NCBI GenBank assembly: GCA_015065615.1
Contig: SVPY01000003.1
Coordinates: 1-64,000, forward strand
DNA length: 64,000 bases
Direction of reading: 5' to 3'
DNA from: Oscillospiraceae bacterium
GTDB lineage: Bacteria; Bacillota; Clostridia; Oscillospirales; Acutalibacteraceae
Shown here: piece by piece, positions 52,296 through 60,835 of the stretch
Layout: the number at the start of each line of letters is the position of its first letter
How positions within the stretch are numbered: position 1 is the first letter of the stretch
Notes under the pieces: model-generated
Told to the model about the DNA's origin: nothing
Seen by the model: only the letters and a program-made list of their open reading frames with translations
Databases searched by the model: none
Program-made: the position numbers and the translations under genes

Positions 52296-52721
52296 ATGGC
52301 TCAGAAGGTTACTGGCTTTATTAAGCTCCAGATACCTGCCGGTAAAGCTACCCCGGCACCACCTGTTGGTCCGGCTCTCGGTCAGCACGGTGTAAACATT
52401 ATGGCGTTCACAAAGGAATTCAATGAGCGCACAAAGGCTGATATCGGCCTTATCATTCCTGTTATCATCACAGTATATTCCGATCGTTCCTTTACATTTG
52501 TAACAAAGACTCCCCCTGCAGCTGTTCTTATTAAGAAGGCTTGCGGCATTGAGAGCGGTTCAGGTGTACCGAACAAGACAAAAGTTGCAAAGATTACCCG
52601 CGAACAGGTTAAGAAGATCGCTGAACAGAAGATGCCTGACCTTAACGCTAGCTGCATCGAGACTGCTATGAGCATGATCGAAGGTACAGCAAGAAGTATG
52701 GGTATCACAGTAGTAGACTAA
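52296..52721 (+). CDS. rplK: Ribosomal protein L11
   Basis: 141 residues, the normal length. The N-terminal domain has [27 protein letters not shown], the typical proline-rich start that binds thiostrepton and release factors. The C-terminal domain binds the GTPase-associated rRNA region ([27 protein letters not shown]). TGGAGGT precedes the ATG. rplA follows 54 bases later. Confidence 0.97.
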   Translation: MAQKVTGFIKLQIPAGKATPAPPVGPALGQHGVNIMAFTKEFNERTKADIGLIIPVIITVYSDRSFTFVTKTPPAAVLIKKACGIESGSGVPNKTKVAKITREQVKKIAEQKMPDLNASCIETAMSMIEGTARSMGITVVD

Positions 52722-52729
52722 TTACCCGG

Positions 52730-52758
52730 GTGGGAGGAAAACATCCGATATTTACCAC
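52730..52758 (+). promoter_or_regulatory. Probable L1-binding element between rplK and rplA
   Basis: GTGGGAGG, AAAACATCC, then TTTACCAC. The arms pair to a stem with an internal loop like the L1 site on 23S rRNA. It lies directly before the rplA ribosome site, a good place for autogenous control. Confidence 0.55.
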
Positions 52759-52775
52759 TCTAGGAGGAATTTTTA

Positions 52776-53471
52776 ATGAAACATGGTAAGAAATATGTTG
52801 ACAGCGCTAAGCTCATAGACAAAGCAAAGCTCTATGATGTTGATGAAGCTCTCGACATTTGTGTAAAAACAGGCACAGCTAAGTTTGATGAAACTGTTGA
52901 GCTTCACGTAAAGCTCGGCGTTGACGGTCGTCATGCAGACCAGCAGGTTCGTGGCGCTATCGTTCTCCCCAACGGTACAGGTAAGTCTGTACGCGTTCTC
53001 GCTATCTGCAAGGACGAGAAAATGGAAGATGCAAAGGCTGCAGGTGCAGAGTTTGTAGGCGGTCTTGATATGATCCAGAAGATCCAGACAGAAGGCTGGA
53101 TGGACTTCGACGTTCTTATCACAACTCCCGATATGATGGGTCAGGTTGGCCGTCTCGGTAAGATCCTCGGTCCCCGTGGTCTTATGCCCAACCCCAAGGC
53201 AGGTACAGTTTCTCCTGACATTGCAAGAGCAATCAAGGAAGCTAAAGCCGGTAAAATCGAGTATCGTCTCGACAAGACAAACATTATCCACTGCCCCATC
53301 GGCAAGGTAAGCTTCGGCGTTCAGAAGCTCCAGGAGAACCTCGACGTTCTTATGGGCGCTATCGTTAAGGCTAAGCCCGCTGCTGCTAAGGGTCAGTACG
53401 TAAGATCCTGCGTTGTTTCCGCAACAATGGGCCCCGGCGTTAAGATCAACCCCACAAAGGTTAGCCAGTAA
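52776..53471 (+). CDS. rplA: Ribosomal protein L1
   Basis: 231 residues, the normal length. Conserved segments are [20 protein letters not shown], the long helix [32 protein letters not shown] and the C-terminal half KGQYVRSC. L1 binds the E-site stalk and represses its own messenger. The ATG follows TAGGAGGA. It closes the rplK-rplA part; rplJ has a separate promoter. Confidence 0.97.
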   Translation: MKHGKKYVDSAKLIDKAKLYDVDEALDICVKTGTAKFDETVELHVKLGVDGRHADQQVRGAIVLPNGTGKSVRVLAICKDEKMEDAKAAGAEFVGGLDMIQKIQTEGWMDFDVLITTPDMMGQVGRLGKILGPRGLMPNPKAGTVSPDIARAIKEAKAGKIEYRLDKTNIIHCPIGKVSFGVQKLQENLDVLMGAIVKAKPAAAKGQYVRSCVVSATMGPGVKINPTKVSQ

Positions 53472-53504
53472 TTTAAATATTTAATTTAAATTATCAGGAA
53501 TATC

Positions 53505-53533
53505 TTGACAAACGGATATTAATATGATATAAT
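53505..53533 (+). promoter_or_regulatory. Promoter of rplJL
   Basis: TTGACA, 17 bases, TATAAT, 17-nt spacing, about 7 bases ahead of the L10 leader. Confidence 0.85.
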
Positions 53534-53540
53534 ATTTAAG

Positions 53541-53670
53541 CTGTTTACCAAAGACAGCAGGTGCGAAAGCATAAGGGCTATGCCCGCCTGCCGAGGAAGC
53601 AATGAAGATCTTATAATTTATGGATTTTTACGCCTTTCTCGTCATGCGCGGGAAAGGCGTTTGGTTTTAT
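53541..53670 (+). ncRNA. Ribosomal protein L10 leader
   Basis: The core AAGACAGCAGGTGC ... GCCCGCCTGCCGAGGAAGC is the L10(L12) binding structure known from Firmicutes. It is followed by a strong hairpin (ACGCCTTTC/GAAAGGCGT, 53630-53660) and TTTGGTTTT, an attenuator. High L10-L12 would favour termination before rplJ. Confidence 0.9.
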
Positions 53671-53698
53671 TTATTACATGAAAGGTGAGGTGAATAAT

Positions 53699-54202
53699 TT
53701 GCCGAGTAATAGTGTTTTAGAAGCAAAGAAAGTTATCGTTGCTGACCTTAAGGCTAAGGTTGAAGGCAGCCAGTCCGGTGTTGTTGTTGACTACAAGGGT
53801 ATCACAGCAGCAGCTGATACAAAGCTTCGTAAGGAACTCCGTGAAGCCGGTGTTGAATACAGCGTTGTTAAGAACAATCTTCTCAAGCTCGCTATTAAGG
53901 ACTCTGAGCTCGAAGCTATGAGTGAGGTTCTCGAAGGTACAACAGCTCTTGCTGTTTCCACAACAGACCCCATCGCTCCCGCAAGAATTCTCAACAAGTT
54001 CGCTAAGGATTCCAACGGTACATTCACAATCAAGTCCGGTTATTTAGACGGCAAAGTTCTCTCTGCAGCAGAAGTTGCTGCTATCGCAGATCTCCCCAGC
54101 AAGGAAGGTCTTATCCAGATGCTCCTCAGCGTTCTCGTTTCCGGTCCCCGTGGCCTGGCTATTGCGCTTAGTGAGATCGTTAAATCCAAGGAAACAGCTT
54201 AA
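53699..54202 (+). CDS. rplJ: Ribosomal protein L10
   Basis: 167 residues from a TTG start. GAGGTG lies six bases ahead of the TTG, while the in-frame ATG 21 bases upstream has no ribosome site and would add an atypical start. The protein begins PSNSVLEAKKVIV as usual. The conserved KNNLLKLA and the C-terminal helix that binds L7/L12 dimers are visible. It is autogenously regulated by the upstream leader. rplL starts 56 bases later. Confidence 0.95.
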   Translation: MPSNSVLEAKKVIVADLKAKVEGSQSGVVVDYKGITAAADTKLRKELREAGVEYSVVKNNLLKLAIKDSELEAMSEVLEGTTALAVSTTDPIAPARILNKFAKDSNGTFTIKSGYLDGKVLSAAEVAAIADLPSKEGLIQMLLSVLVSGPRGLAIALSEIVKSKETA

Positions 54203-54258
54203 TTTCGCTGCTTGGTAATTAATTTTTAAAAGAAAACAAATTTTAGGAGGATATTACA

Positions 54259-54627
54259 ATGGCTGATATCGCAAAGTTTATTGAAGAAATCAAGGCTATG
54301 ACAGTTCTTGAGCTTAATGATTTAGTTAAGGCAATCGAAGAGGAGTTCGGTGTTTCCGCTGCTGCTCCCGTTATGGTAGCTGGTGCTGCTGCTGCTGCTC
54401 CTGTTGAGGAAGAGAAGACTGAGTTCGACGTAATCCTCAAGTCCGCTGGTGCTAACAAGATCGCTGTTATTAAGGTTGTTAAAGAGATCATGGGTCTCGG
54501 CCTTAAGGAAGCTAAGGAAGTTGTTGACGGCGCTCCCAAGACAATCAAGGAAGCTATCTCTGCTGACGACGCTGAAGCTATCAAGACAAAGCTCACAGAT
54601 GCTGGCGCAGAAGTTGAAGTTAAATAA
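54259..54627 (+). CDS. rplL: Ribosomal protein L7/L12
   Basis: 122 residues, the normal length. The N-terminal dimerisation helix (about 1-35) is followed by the Ala-rich hinge, and then the C-terminal domain [24 protein letters not shown] with [16 protein letters not shown] that recruits translation factors. TAGGAGGA precedes the ATG. A terminator follows directly. No rpoB lies downstream, which is unlike most Firmicutes. Confidence 0.98.
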   Translation: MADIAKFIEEIKAMTVLELNDLVKAIEEEFGVSAAAPVMVAGAAAAAPVEEEKTEFDVILKSAGANKIAVIKVVKEIMGLGLKEAKEVVDGAPKTIKEAISADDAEAIKTKLTDAGAEVEVK

Positions 54628-54649
54628 TTTCACCTTTAGTGTAATAATC

Positions 54650-54685
54650 AATCCCGATCCGAAAGGCTCGGGATTTTTTATTTTT
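54650..54685 (+). terminator. Terminator after rplL
   Basis: AATCCCGA/TCGGGATT stem, then TTTTATTTTT. It separates the ribosomal operon from the downstream SPFH-like gene. Confidence 0.85.
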
Positions 54686-54735
54686 GTTGAAAATTTTTAT
54701 GTTTGGGATATAATTAAGTAAAGGAGTGATAATAT

Positions 54736-55356
54736 ATGGCTGAAAATGAGAGAATGGTTTTAGGTTTTGGTGAATTTGTAAGGTTCAATGCCTTGGTTTT
54801 TAATAATCGCGTCTGTTTTACCGTGGGAGTAAGTGCAGCCTGCGATGCTGAAATATTCAGCTTCGATTTATTTAATAAGGGCACTCCGTACATTGTTGAA
54901 AAAAGTATGCCTGAAAATGAAATTCGGCTGAAGCTTAACGATTTTATTAAATTTAAGCTACGAAAAATACTTCCCTTGGTTTTTGAAACCGAAGGTGTAG
55001 AGGCACTTGAAAACGAAAAAGAAAAGTTAAGCGGTTGTGTTTTTAACTATTTAAAACCCGAACTTGAAAAATTCGGCATAAGAATAAGCTTTTTTAAGCT
55101 CGAGCACATAAAATTCCCCGAAAATGACATTGTATATGCAAAATATAGAGAGTTAAAAAGTCTTCGGGAGGGAAATAATCTTTCTTACAATGAGCGCCTT
55201 GAAAAAGAAAGGGAAAAAGCAAGACAAAAAATAGAAAACGCCGAAAGAAACGCACAGAGGGTTCAGAAGCTGAATCAGATGTTTGCTATGGGACTTATCA
55301 CAGAGGCGGAATATAAAAATAAAGTAAGCGAAATATTAATAGATCTGCAGAAATGA
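54736..55356 (+). CDS. SPFH-like protein with a SHOCT-type C-terminus
   Basis: 206 residues. The middle (about 75-140) resembles the end of an SPFH/band 7 domain: paired helices, then YLKPELEKFGIRISFFKLEHI, matched in position by LEEYGLYMPEFFITSFSY in the SPFH protein at 58130. A charged coiled coil (about 150-180) follows, and then QMFAMGLITEAEYKNKVSEIL, like a SHOCT motif, which is common in membrane-stress proteins. No transmembrane helix is seen. It may be a shortened relative of the larger SPFH protein. It ends in its own terminator. Function unproven. Confidence 0.75.
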   Translation: MAENERMVLGFGEFVRFNALVFNNRVCFTVGVSAACDAEIFSFDLFNKGTPYIVEKSMPENEIRLKLNDFIKFKLRKILPLVFETEGVEALENEKEKLSGCVFNYLKPELEKFGIRISFFKLEHIKFPENDIVYAKYRELKSLREGNNLSYNERLEKEREKARQKIENAERNAQRVQKLNQMFAMGLITEAEYKNKVSEILIDLQK

Positions 55357-55384
55357 AACCGAGTAAAAAGCTCGGTTTTTTTCT
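55357..55384 (+). terminator. Terminator of the SPFH/SHOCT gene
   Basis: AACCGAG, 7-base loop, CTCGGTT, then TTTTTTC. Confidence 0.8.
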
Positions 55385-55417
55385 TTTCATAAATATGTCA
55401 AAATAACTCGAATAAGC

Positions 55418-55446
55418 TTGAAAACCGCAAAAATTAGGCGTATACT
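55418..55446 (+). promoter_or_regulatory. Promoter of the TIR-SPFH operon
   Basis: TTGAAA, 17 bases, TATACT, about 55 bases before the ATG. Confidence 0.7.
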
Positions 55447-55502
55447 TATATTAATTATATGTGTATACTTTTTTTAGTTCAAATAGATGAGGAGAAAATT
55501 TA

Positions 55503-58103
55503 ATGGCAGTTTATAAATGTAAATCCTGCGGCGGTACTCTGGAAGTAAAAGAGGGTCAGAGTGTTGTAAAATGTGATTATTGCGATGTGGTACAGTCAAT
55601 CTCAATTGCGGAAGATGATGCTTTACGCGATCTTTACGAGATTGCTGATAATTACAGGTTCAACAAGGAATTCGATAAAGCCGAAAAAGAATATGAAAAA
55701 ATAATTGAGAAGGACAGAACTCAGGCAGATGCTTACTGGGGTATTATTCTTTCACGTTACGGTATTGAATACGTAGAGGACCCCAATACACATAAAAAAA
55801 TCCCTACCTGTCACCGTGCTTCCTTTGAGTCTGTTACAGCGGATATGGACTACAAAGCAGCATTATTATATGCCGATAGCCTTCAGAGCGAAGCTTACAA
55901 AAAGGAAGCTCAGCGCTTTGACGAAATCCGTAAAGAGATATTAAGAATTTCCGAAAAAGAAAAGCCTTACGACGTATTTATCTGTTATAAGCAAAGGGAC
56001 GATAAAACCAAAGAATTCACACCCGACAGCCGCTATGCTTCACAGGTGTACCACCACCTTGTTGGTGAAGGCTTAAAGGTTTTCTTTGCCGAGGTTTCCT
56101 TAATTGATAAAGCTGGTACTCAGTATGAGCCTTACATCTTTGCGGCTTTACATTCTGCTAAAGTTATGATAGTTATGGGCACAAAGCCCGAATACGTTGA
56201 AGCCGTATGGGTTAGAAACGAGTGGTCCAGATACTTGCGCCTTATGAGGAAGGATAAGAGCAGAATGCTTATTCCTTGCTATAAGGATATGGCTCCCGAA
56301 GAATTCCCCGAAGATTTTAAAATTTTGCAGGCTTTAAACGTAAGCGATATCGGTTTTATCAATAACCTGATGATAAATATCAGGCAATACGTAAACGTTA
56401 AACCTGAAGTTAAAAAAGAGGAAGTAAAAACCTCTTCCGTTTCAGGCGAAGTAGCACCCTTACTTGTAAGAACTGCAATGTACCTTGAGGACGGCCACTA
56501 CAGCTCTGCAAACGAGTATTGCGAGAAAGTGCTTGATAAAGATCCTCAGAATGCGCAGGCATATCTTTATAAAATGCTTGCAGCCTTGAAGCTTTCAGGT
56601 GTTGAGGGCATAGCAAATCTTAGCGGTTCCGCTACAATACGCCCAAAGAATGAATTTATAAGAGTTAAATCCTGCCCTGCCGGTGAGAAGGATGAACTTG
56701 TAAGATTAATAAGCAAGAAAAAAGATATAACTTCTGCCGAAGCAAAAGATATCCTTAAGAAAATAAATGACCGCGAGCTTATAAAAGTTTCCACTGATAT
56801 AAGCAGAGAGTTGTTATTAACCGACGTAAGTTTTGAGTTTGCAGGTGCTTCAATAAGTGACAGTGCTTTTATTGACATAGTTGAAAACGACAGCAATTTC
56901 AAAAAATTTATTCGTTTTGCAAGTGCGGATGAAAAGGCAAACGTTGATAACTACCTTAAGGTTGCAAGAAATAACGCTATAGAAAAGGCCATTGAAGAAA
57001 AATACGCAAAAGCTGTTCGTGCTATGAACGGACGTAACGACAGCACCGGATACGAAAACGTTTGCACTCAGTTCTGTGAGCTTGGTAATTATAAAGATTC
57101 CTTTGAGAAGGCTGCACATTGTTACGTTAAATCAATGGAAGCTAAAGACGAAGAAACTTACACTTACCTTATGAGGGAAATTAATTCCAATGACCCTTCC
57201 CGTATGCAGTATGCGTATAAGGAATTGGAATTTTTAGCTGATTATAAGGATGTAAACGAAATTCGTGCAGGTCTTCCTCAGCGTATACAGAAGGCTAAAG
57301 ACGAGATAGAGGACCGCAGAAAAGACGCCGAGTTTAAGCGTGCACAGACTTTATCGGTAAGTAATAAAGCTGCGGATATAAGAAAATCCATCGAAATTTT
57401 CGAAAGTCTCGGAAATTTCAAAGGTTCAAGAGGTATGGTCGGCGTGCTTGTTCCCAAACTTCAGCGTATGGAAACTGACGAGAAGGAACGAGCATTAAGA
57501 GATGTATTAAAGGTTGAATACGAAGCTAAGTACCCCGAAGTAGCTAACAAGAGCACTTACATTGATAAGTGCAATAATCTTACAAAGAACATAACTACCG
57601 AGAAAAACAGCCGCAAAGTTGCAAGTCCCGGCTGCTTCTCCTGGGGTTTCCTTGTATCAAGTATATTTATGGTATGTTTAGGTATTCTTGCAATACTGGA
57701 AGATGAAGAGGATATGATAGGCTTCCTTATCGTAGGCGGCATTGTTCTGTTCTTTGTATTAAAAAATCTTATCGGTAAAGTAAGCGACCGCTCATATCAT
57801 ACAAGAAACATCAGCCGCGATGAAAGAGACCTCGAAATATACAAGAAGAAATTGGCTGAAATAAATAAAATGCCTACACTTGAAGCATATATTGAAGAGA
57901 GAAAGAAAGCTTTAAGCAAAGATGAAAAGGGCGAAAGAGAAAAGCCTGCAAACGCACCTGCTGTGAGTGAAGCTGTGGGCCCGAAAGCAGCGGTAACAGA
58001 CGTGTTACAGACAGTAACGTGCAAAATGTGCGGCGGTATAAATACAGTGCATGCAGGCGATAAAGATGCAAAATGTTCACACTGCGGTTCACCATTAAAG
58101 TGA
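55503..58103 (+). CDS. TIR domain protein with zinc ribbons, TPR-like region and two membrane helices
   Basis: 866 residues. Order: zinc ribbon (CKSC ... CDYC, 6-27), a TPR-like helical segment (about 50-90), a TIR domain (about 154-300) starting KPYDVFICYKQ, a long helical region (about 320-690) with a second TPR-like part, two transmembrane helices (about 715-760), and a C-terminal zinc ribbon (CKMC ... CSHC). In the TIR domain W236-x-x-x-E240 fits the W-x-x-x-E position of the catalytic Glu of NAD-cleaving TIRs such as SARM1, so the enzyme could be an NADase. The next gene is 26 bases downstream. It may act in stress or defence at the membrane; this is inference. Confidence 0.88.
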   Translation: MAVYKCKSCGGTLEVKEGQSVVKCDYCDVVQSISIAEDDALRDLYEIADNYRFNKEFDKAEKEYEKIIEKDRTQADAYWGIILSRYGIEYVEDPNTHKKIPTCHRASFESVTADMDYKAALLYADSLQSEAYKKEAQRFDEIRKEILRISEKEKPYDVFICYKQRDDKTKEFTPDSRYASQVYHHLVGEGLKVFFAEVSLIDKAGTQYEPYIFAALHSAKVMIVMGTKPEYVEAVWVRNEWSRYLRLMRKDKSRMLIPCYKDMAPEEFPEDFKILQALNVSDIGFINNLMINIRQYVNVKPEVKKEEVKTSSVSGEVAPLLVRTAMYLEDGHYSSANEYCEKVLDKDPQNAQAYLYKMLAALKLSGVEGIANLSGSATIRPKNEFIRVKSCPAGEKDELVRLISKKKDITSAEAKDILKKINDRELIKVSTDISRELLLTDVSFEFAGASISDSAFIDIVENDSNFKKFIRFASADEKANVDNYLKVARNNAIEKAIEEKYAKAVRAMNGRNDSTGYENVCTQFCELGNYKDSFEKAAHCYVKSMEAKDEETYTYLMREINSNDPSRMQYAYKELEFLADYKDVNEIRAGLPQRIQKAKDEIEDRRKDAEFKRAQTLSVSNKAADIRKSIEIFESLGNFKGSRGMVGVLVPKLQRMETDEKERALRDVLKVEYEAKYPEVANKSTYIDKCNNLTKNITTEKNSRKVASPGCFSWGFLVSSIFMVCLGILAILEDEEDMIGFLIVGGIVLFFVLKNLIGKVSDRSYHTRNISRDERDLEIYKKKLAEINKMPTLEAYIEERKKALSKDEKGEREKPANAPAVSEAVGPKAAVTDVLQTVTCKMCGGINTVHAGDKDAKCSHCGSPLK

Positions 58104-58129
58104 TGTTTTAAATTTAAGGAGATATAAAA

Positions 58130-60028
58130 ATGGCTAAATTTGTTATTGAATGTCCCAATTGCGGCAGATATGCCGAAGCAAGTTCCGGCGTTCTCGGTTT
58201 TTTTGCCACAAAGAAAATCAACTGTTCCTGTGGCCACATAATTGACGTAAAAACAGAAAAAATTGCTTCAAAAGTGTGTGCACACTGCGGCAATACTGTT
58301 ATTTACGATCAGAGTAAGGGTGAGGATGCCGTTTGCCCCGTTTGTCACGAGAAAATAAATACACGCGAAAGTATGGCTTCTCTCGTTGAATTCAGCTGTC
58401 CTTCCTGCTCCTGCCGTCTTTCTGCCGATAAGAACGCAGAAAAATATGTTTGCCCTCTCTGCGAAACAGAAATCGACGTACAGAAGCAGATAAAGAAAGA
58501 AGCTGTTAAAAATCAGGGCCTTGCCAGCGTAATCAAATACGAAGGCGGTAACGACGTTTTCGTTTGGAAGCACCCCATTGAAGATTTTAACTTAGGCTCA
58601 CAGCTTATCGTTCACGAATCTCAGGAGGCAGTATTTTTCCGTGACGGTCAGGCTCTTGATTTATTCGGTGCCGGCAGATATACACTTCCCACACAGAATA
58701 TTCCTGTTCTTGAGAGCGTATATAAACTTCCTTCAGGCACAGCGGACGTATTCCACAGCGAGGTTTACTTCGTTAACTTAACTACCCAGATGGGTATAAA
58801 GTGGGGTACCCCCAGCAAGGTAAGTTTGTTTGACCCTGCTTCAGGTTTCCACGTAGAAATAGGTGCCAGCGGTGAACTCAGCTTAAAAGTAGCTGATTCA
58901 AGAAAGCTTGTTTTAAAGCTTGTTGGTACAGCTAATTCCTTTACTCAGAACGAGTTTGCAGGTAAGGACGTAGAGATCGACGGCATTACTTATAATCTTG
59001 TTATAGGTAAATTCAAGCCTCTTATTGTAAGCGCAGTTAAGAATAATCTTGCTAAAATAATTAAGTCAAAGGGTATAGCTATTCTTGAGCTTGATGAAAA
59101 CGTGGACGTTCTTTCAGAAGCAATGCGCGTTGCAATCAATGGTACTTTGGAAGAATACGGCCTCTATATGCCCGAATTCTTCATTACTTCATTCTCTTAT
59201 CCTACAGATAAGGATTTTGAAATTTACAAAAAGCAGTTCGGTAAGCAGACTATTCTTGTTCGTGAAGAGAACATAAGAAAAGCTGAGGCTGAGGCGGCTC
59301 AGGCAAGAAAGCTTGTAGAAGCTCAGACAGAAGCACAGATTAAGATAATGAGCGTGCAGGGCGAGGCTGAAGCACTTAAAATTAAAGCTCAGGCTGAAGC
59401 TGAAGCTTACAGAGCACAGGCTTTTGCTGAAGCAGACGAAATGCGTGCAAAAGGTTATACATACGCTCAGGAAACATCACGCCAGGTCGGTATGCAGGCT
59501 ATGAAAAACGGCATTACAGGCGGCGGTGTTGGCGGCGGTAATTCTATGATTGGCGATATTGCAGGCTTAGGCATTACTCTCGGCGCTATGGGCGGCGTAG
59601 TTGATATGGCTAAAGAAGCATTGAATCCCATGATGAGCAGTGCTGCTTCAATTGGCAATAATGCTATTCCTAAGGAAGAAAAGCCTCAGGCAGATACATG
59701 GGACTGCGATTGCGGTAAGAAGGGCATCACTTCCAAATTCTGCCCTGAATGCGGAGCTAAAAAGCCCGAACCCAAAGAAACATGGGATTGTGCCTGCGGT
59801 AAGAAGGGTATAACCTCCAAATTCTGCCCCGAATGCGGTGCCAAAAAGCCCGAGCCTCCCGCAACGTGGGATTGCGCTTGCGGTAAGAAGGGTATCACTT
59901 CTAAATTCTGCCCCGAGTGCGGAGCTAAAAAGCCCGAAGCTCCTGCCGAGTGGATTTGCCCCAACTGCGGTATGAAAGGTATAAAAGGAAAGTTCTGCCC
60001 TGAATGCGGAACAAAGAAGGAGGCTTAA
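58130..60028 (+). CDS. SPFH domain protein with N-terminal zinc ribbons and four C-terminal zinc ribbons (YdjI-like)
   Basis: 632 residues. The N-terminus has three CxxC-type zinc ribbon units (about 9-120). The SPFH/virion-core-like domain (about 130-370) contains VFWKHPIEDF-like and QEAVFFRDGQALDLFGAGRYTLPT. An Ala/Glu/Gln-rich coiled coil (about 378-450) follows, then a Gly-rich segment (about 460-510). The C-terminus repeats the unit WDCxCGKKGITSKFCPECGAKKPE three times plus a fourth variant. Homologues such as B. subtilis YdjI are encoded with PspA. It starts 26 bases after the TIR gene and 3 bases before the membrane protein gene. Confidence 0.88.
   Translation: MAKFVIECPNCGRYAEASSGVLGFFATKKINCSCGHIIDVKTEKIASKVCAHCGNTVIYDQSKGEDAVCPVCHEKINTRESMASLVEFSCPSCSCRLSADKNAEKYVCPLCETEIDVQKQIKKEAVKNQGLASVIKYEGGNDVFVWKHPIEDFNLGSQLIVHESQEAVFFRDGQALDLFGAGRYTLPTQNIPVLESVYKLPSGTADVFHSEVYFVNLTTQMGIKWGTPSKVSLFDPASGFHVEIGASGELSLKVADSRKLVLKLVGTANSFTQNEFAGKDVEIDGITYNLVIGKFKPLIVSAVKNNLAKIIKSKGIAILELDENVDVLSEAMRVAINGTLEEYGLYMPEFFITSFSYPTDKDFEIYKKQFGKQTILVREENIRKAEAEAAQARKLVEAQTEAQIKIMSVQGEAEALKIKAQAEAEAYRAQAFAEADEMRAKGYTYAQETSRQVGMQAMKNGITGGGVGGGNSMIGDIAGLGITLGAMGGVVDMAKEALNPMMSSAASIGNNAIPKEEKPQADTWDCDCGKKGITSKFCPECGAKKPEPKETWDCACGKKGITSKFCPECGAKKPEPPATWDCACGKKGITSKFCPECGAKKPEAPAEWICPNCGMKGIKGKFCPECGTKKEA
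59697..60022 (+). repeat. Tandem 84-base repeats encoding zinc ribbons
   Basis: Three near-identical and one diverged units of about 28 codons in the 3' end of the SPFH gene. Each carries CxCGKKG ... CPECG. Internal duplication explains the match. Confidence 0.85.
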
Positions 60029-60031
60029 TTT

Positions 60032-60739
60032 ATGAACATCAATTTAAATAAAAAAACATTATCAGCGGTAGCTGCATACGGCATAGTATTATTCCTCTTT
60101 GGTTTTGCATATTTCATTATTCCCTTCCCCAAGAGTGTAGCAAGTTACATCAGCTTTGTGTTTACGGTTATCGCAATAATAGCAAGTGCTTTGATAAGTG
60201 CCTATGCGTTCAGCGGTAAAGAGGATTTAAGAAGCAAGGTTTACGGCTTCCCCGTATTCAGAGTAGGTATAGTTTATGCTCTGGCACAGCTTATTTTTAC
60301 CGTGCTTGTTTCCCTTATCAGCATATTCCTCTATATCCCCGAGTGGATAACCATTTTCGTAGGTGTAGTGCTTTTGGCATTGGCTGCTTTGGGAGTAATA
60401 GCCACCGATAATGCAAGAGACGTGATAGAAGCAATAGAAGCAGAAACAAGTGTACAGACAAAAGAAATGAAGCTTTTCCGCGCAGACGTTTCCACTTTAG
60501 CATATAACGTGGAAGACGCAGAAGTAAAGAAGGAGCTTGAAAAGCTCAGCGAAATGTTCAAGTACTCAGACCCCGTATCAAGCGAGGCAACAGAGCCTTA
60601 TGAGAGAGAGCTTAATTTAAGGCTTGAAGATTTACGCGCATCTCTTACAATTGAAACAAAGGAAGAGCTTCTTGCAAGCATTAAGGCAATCAAAAACCTT
60701 TTGGCAGAAAGAAACAGAATCTGCAAGTTAAATAAATAA
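60032..60739 (+). CDS. Four-helix integral membrane protein of unknown function
   Basis: 235 residues. Four hydrophobic segments (about 10-30, 37-58, 75-100 and 104-125) are followed by a soluble charged helical domain (about 130-235) with no known motif. The gene starts 3 bases after the SPFH gene stop. The AAGGAGG site lies inside the SPFH gene end. Translation coupling and shared promoter make it part of the TIR-SPFH operon, so it may be the membrane partner of the complex. Confidence 0.82.
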   Translation: MNINLNKKTLSAVAAYGIVLFLFGFAYFIIPFPKSVASYISFVFTVIAIIASALISAYAFSGKEDLRSKVYGFPVFRVGIVYALAQLIFTVLVSLISIFLYIPEWITIFVGVVLLALAALGVIATDNARDVIEAIEAETSVQTKEMKLFRADVSTLAYNVEDAEVKKELEKLSEMFKYSDPVSSEATEPYERELNLRLEDLRASLTIETKEELLASIKAIKNLLAERNRICKLNK

Positions 60740-60748
60740 GATAAAATT

Positions 60749-60782
60749 AAACGGGCTGCAAATTACTGCAGTCCGTTTTCTT
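60749..60782 (+). terminator. Terminator of the TIR-SPFH operon
   Basis: AAACGGGCTGCA, 6-base loop, TGCAGTCCGTTT, then TCTTAT. Confidence 0.75.
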
Positions 60783-60791
60783 ATGCCGAGC

Positions 60792-60819
60792 AAAAAAAGA
60801 AGACTCCGAGGAGTCTTCT
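60792..60819 (-). terminator. Terminator of the HAAS-like gene
   Basis: Minus strand AGAAGACTCC TC GGAGTCTTCT followed by seven T. It faces the terminator of the convergent operon. Confidence 0.85.
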
Positions 60820-60835
60820 AAGTTTATTTTCTTAA

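Noticed and set aside
52773..53291. Open frame of 172 codons antisense to rplA.
   Set aside because: It comes from codon bias of rplA; no start signals are visible.
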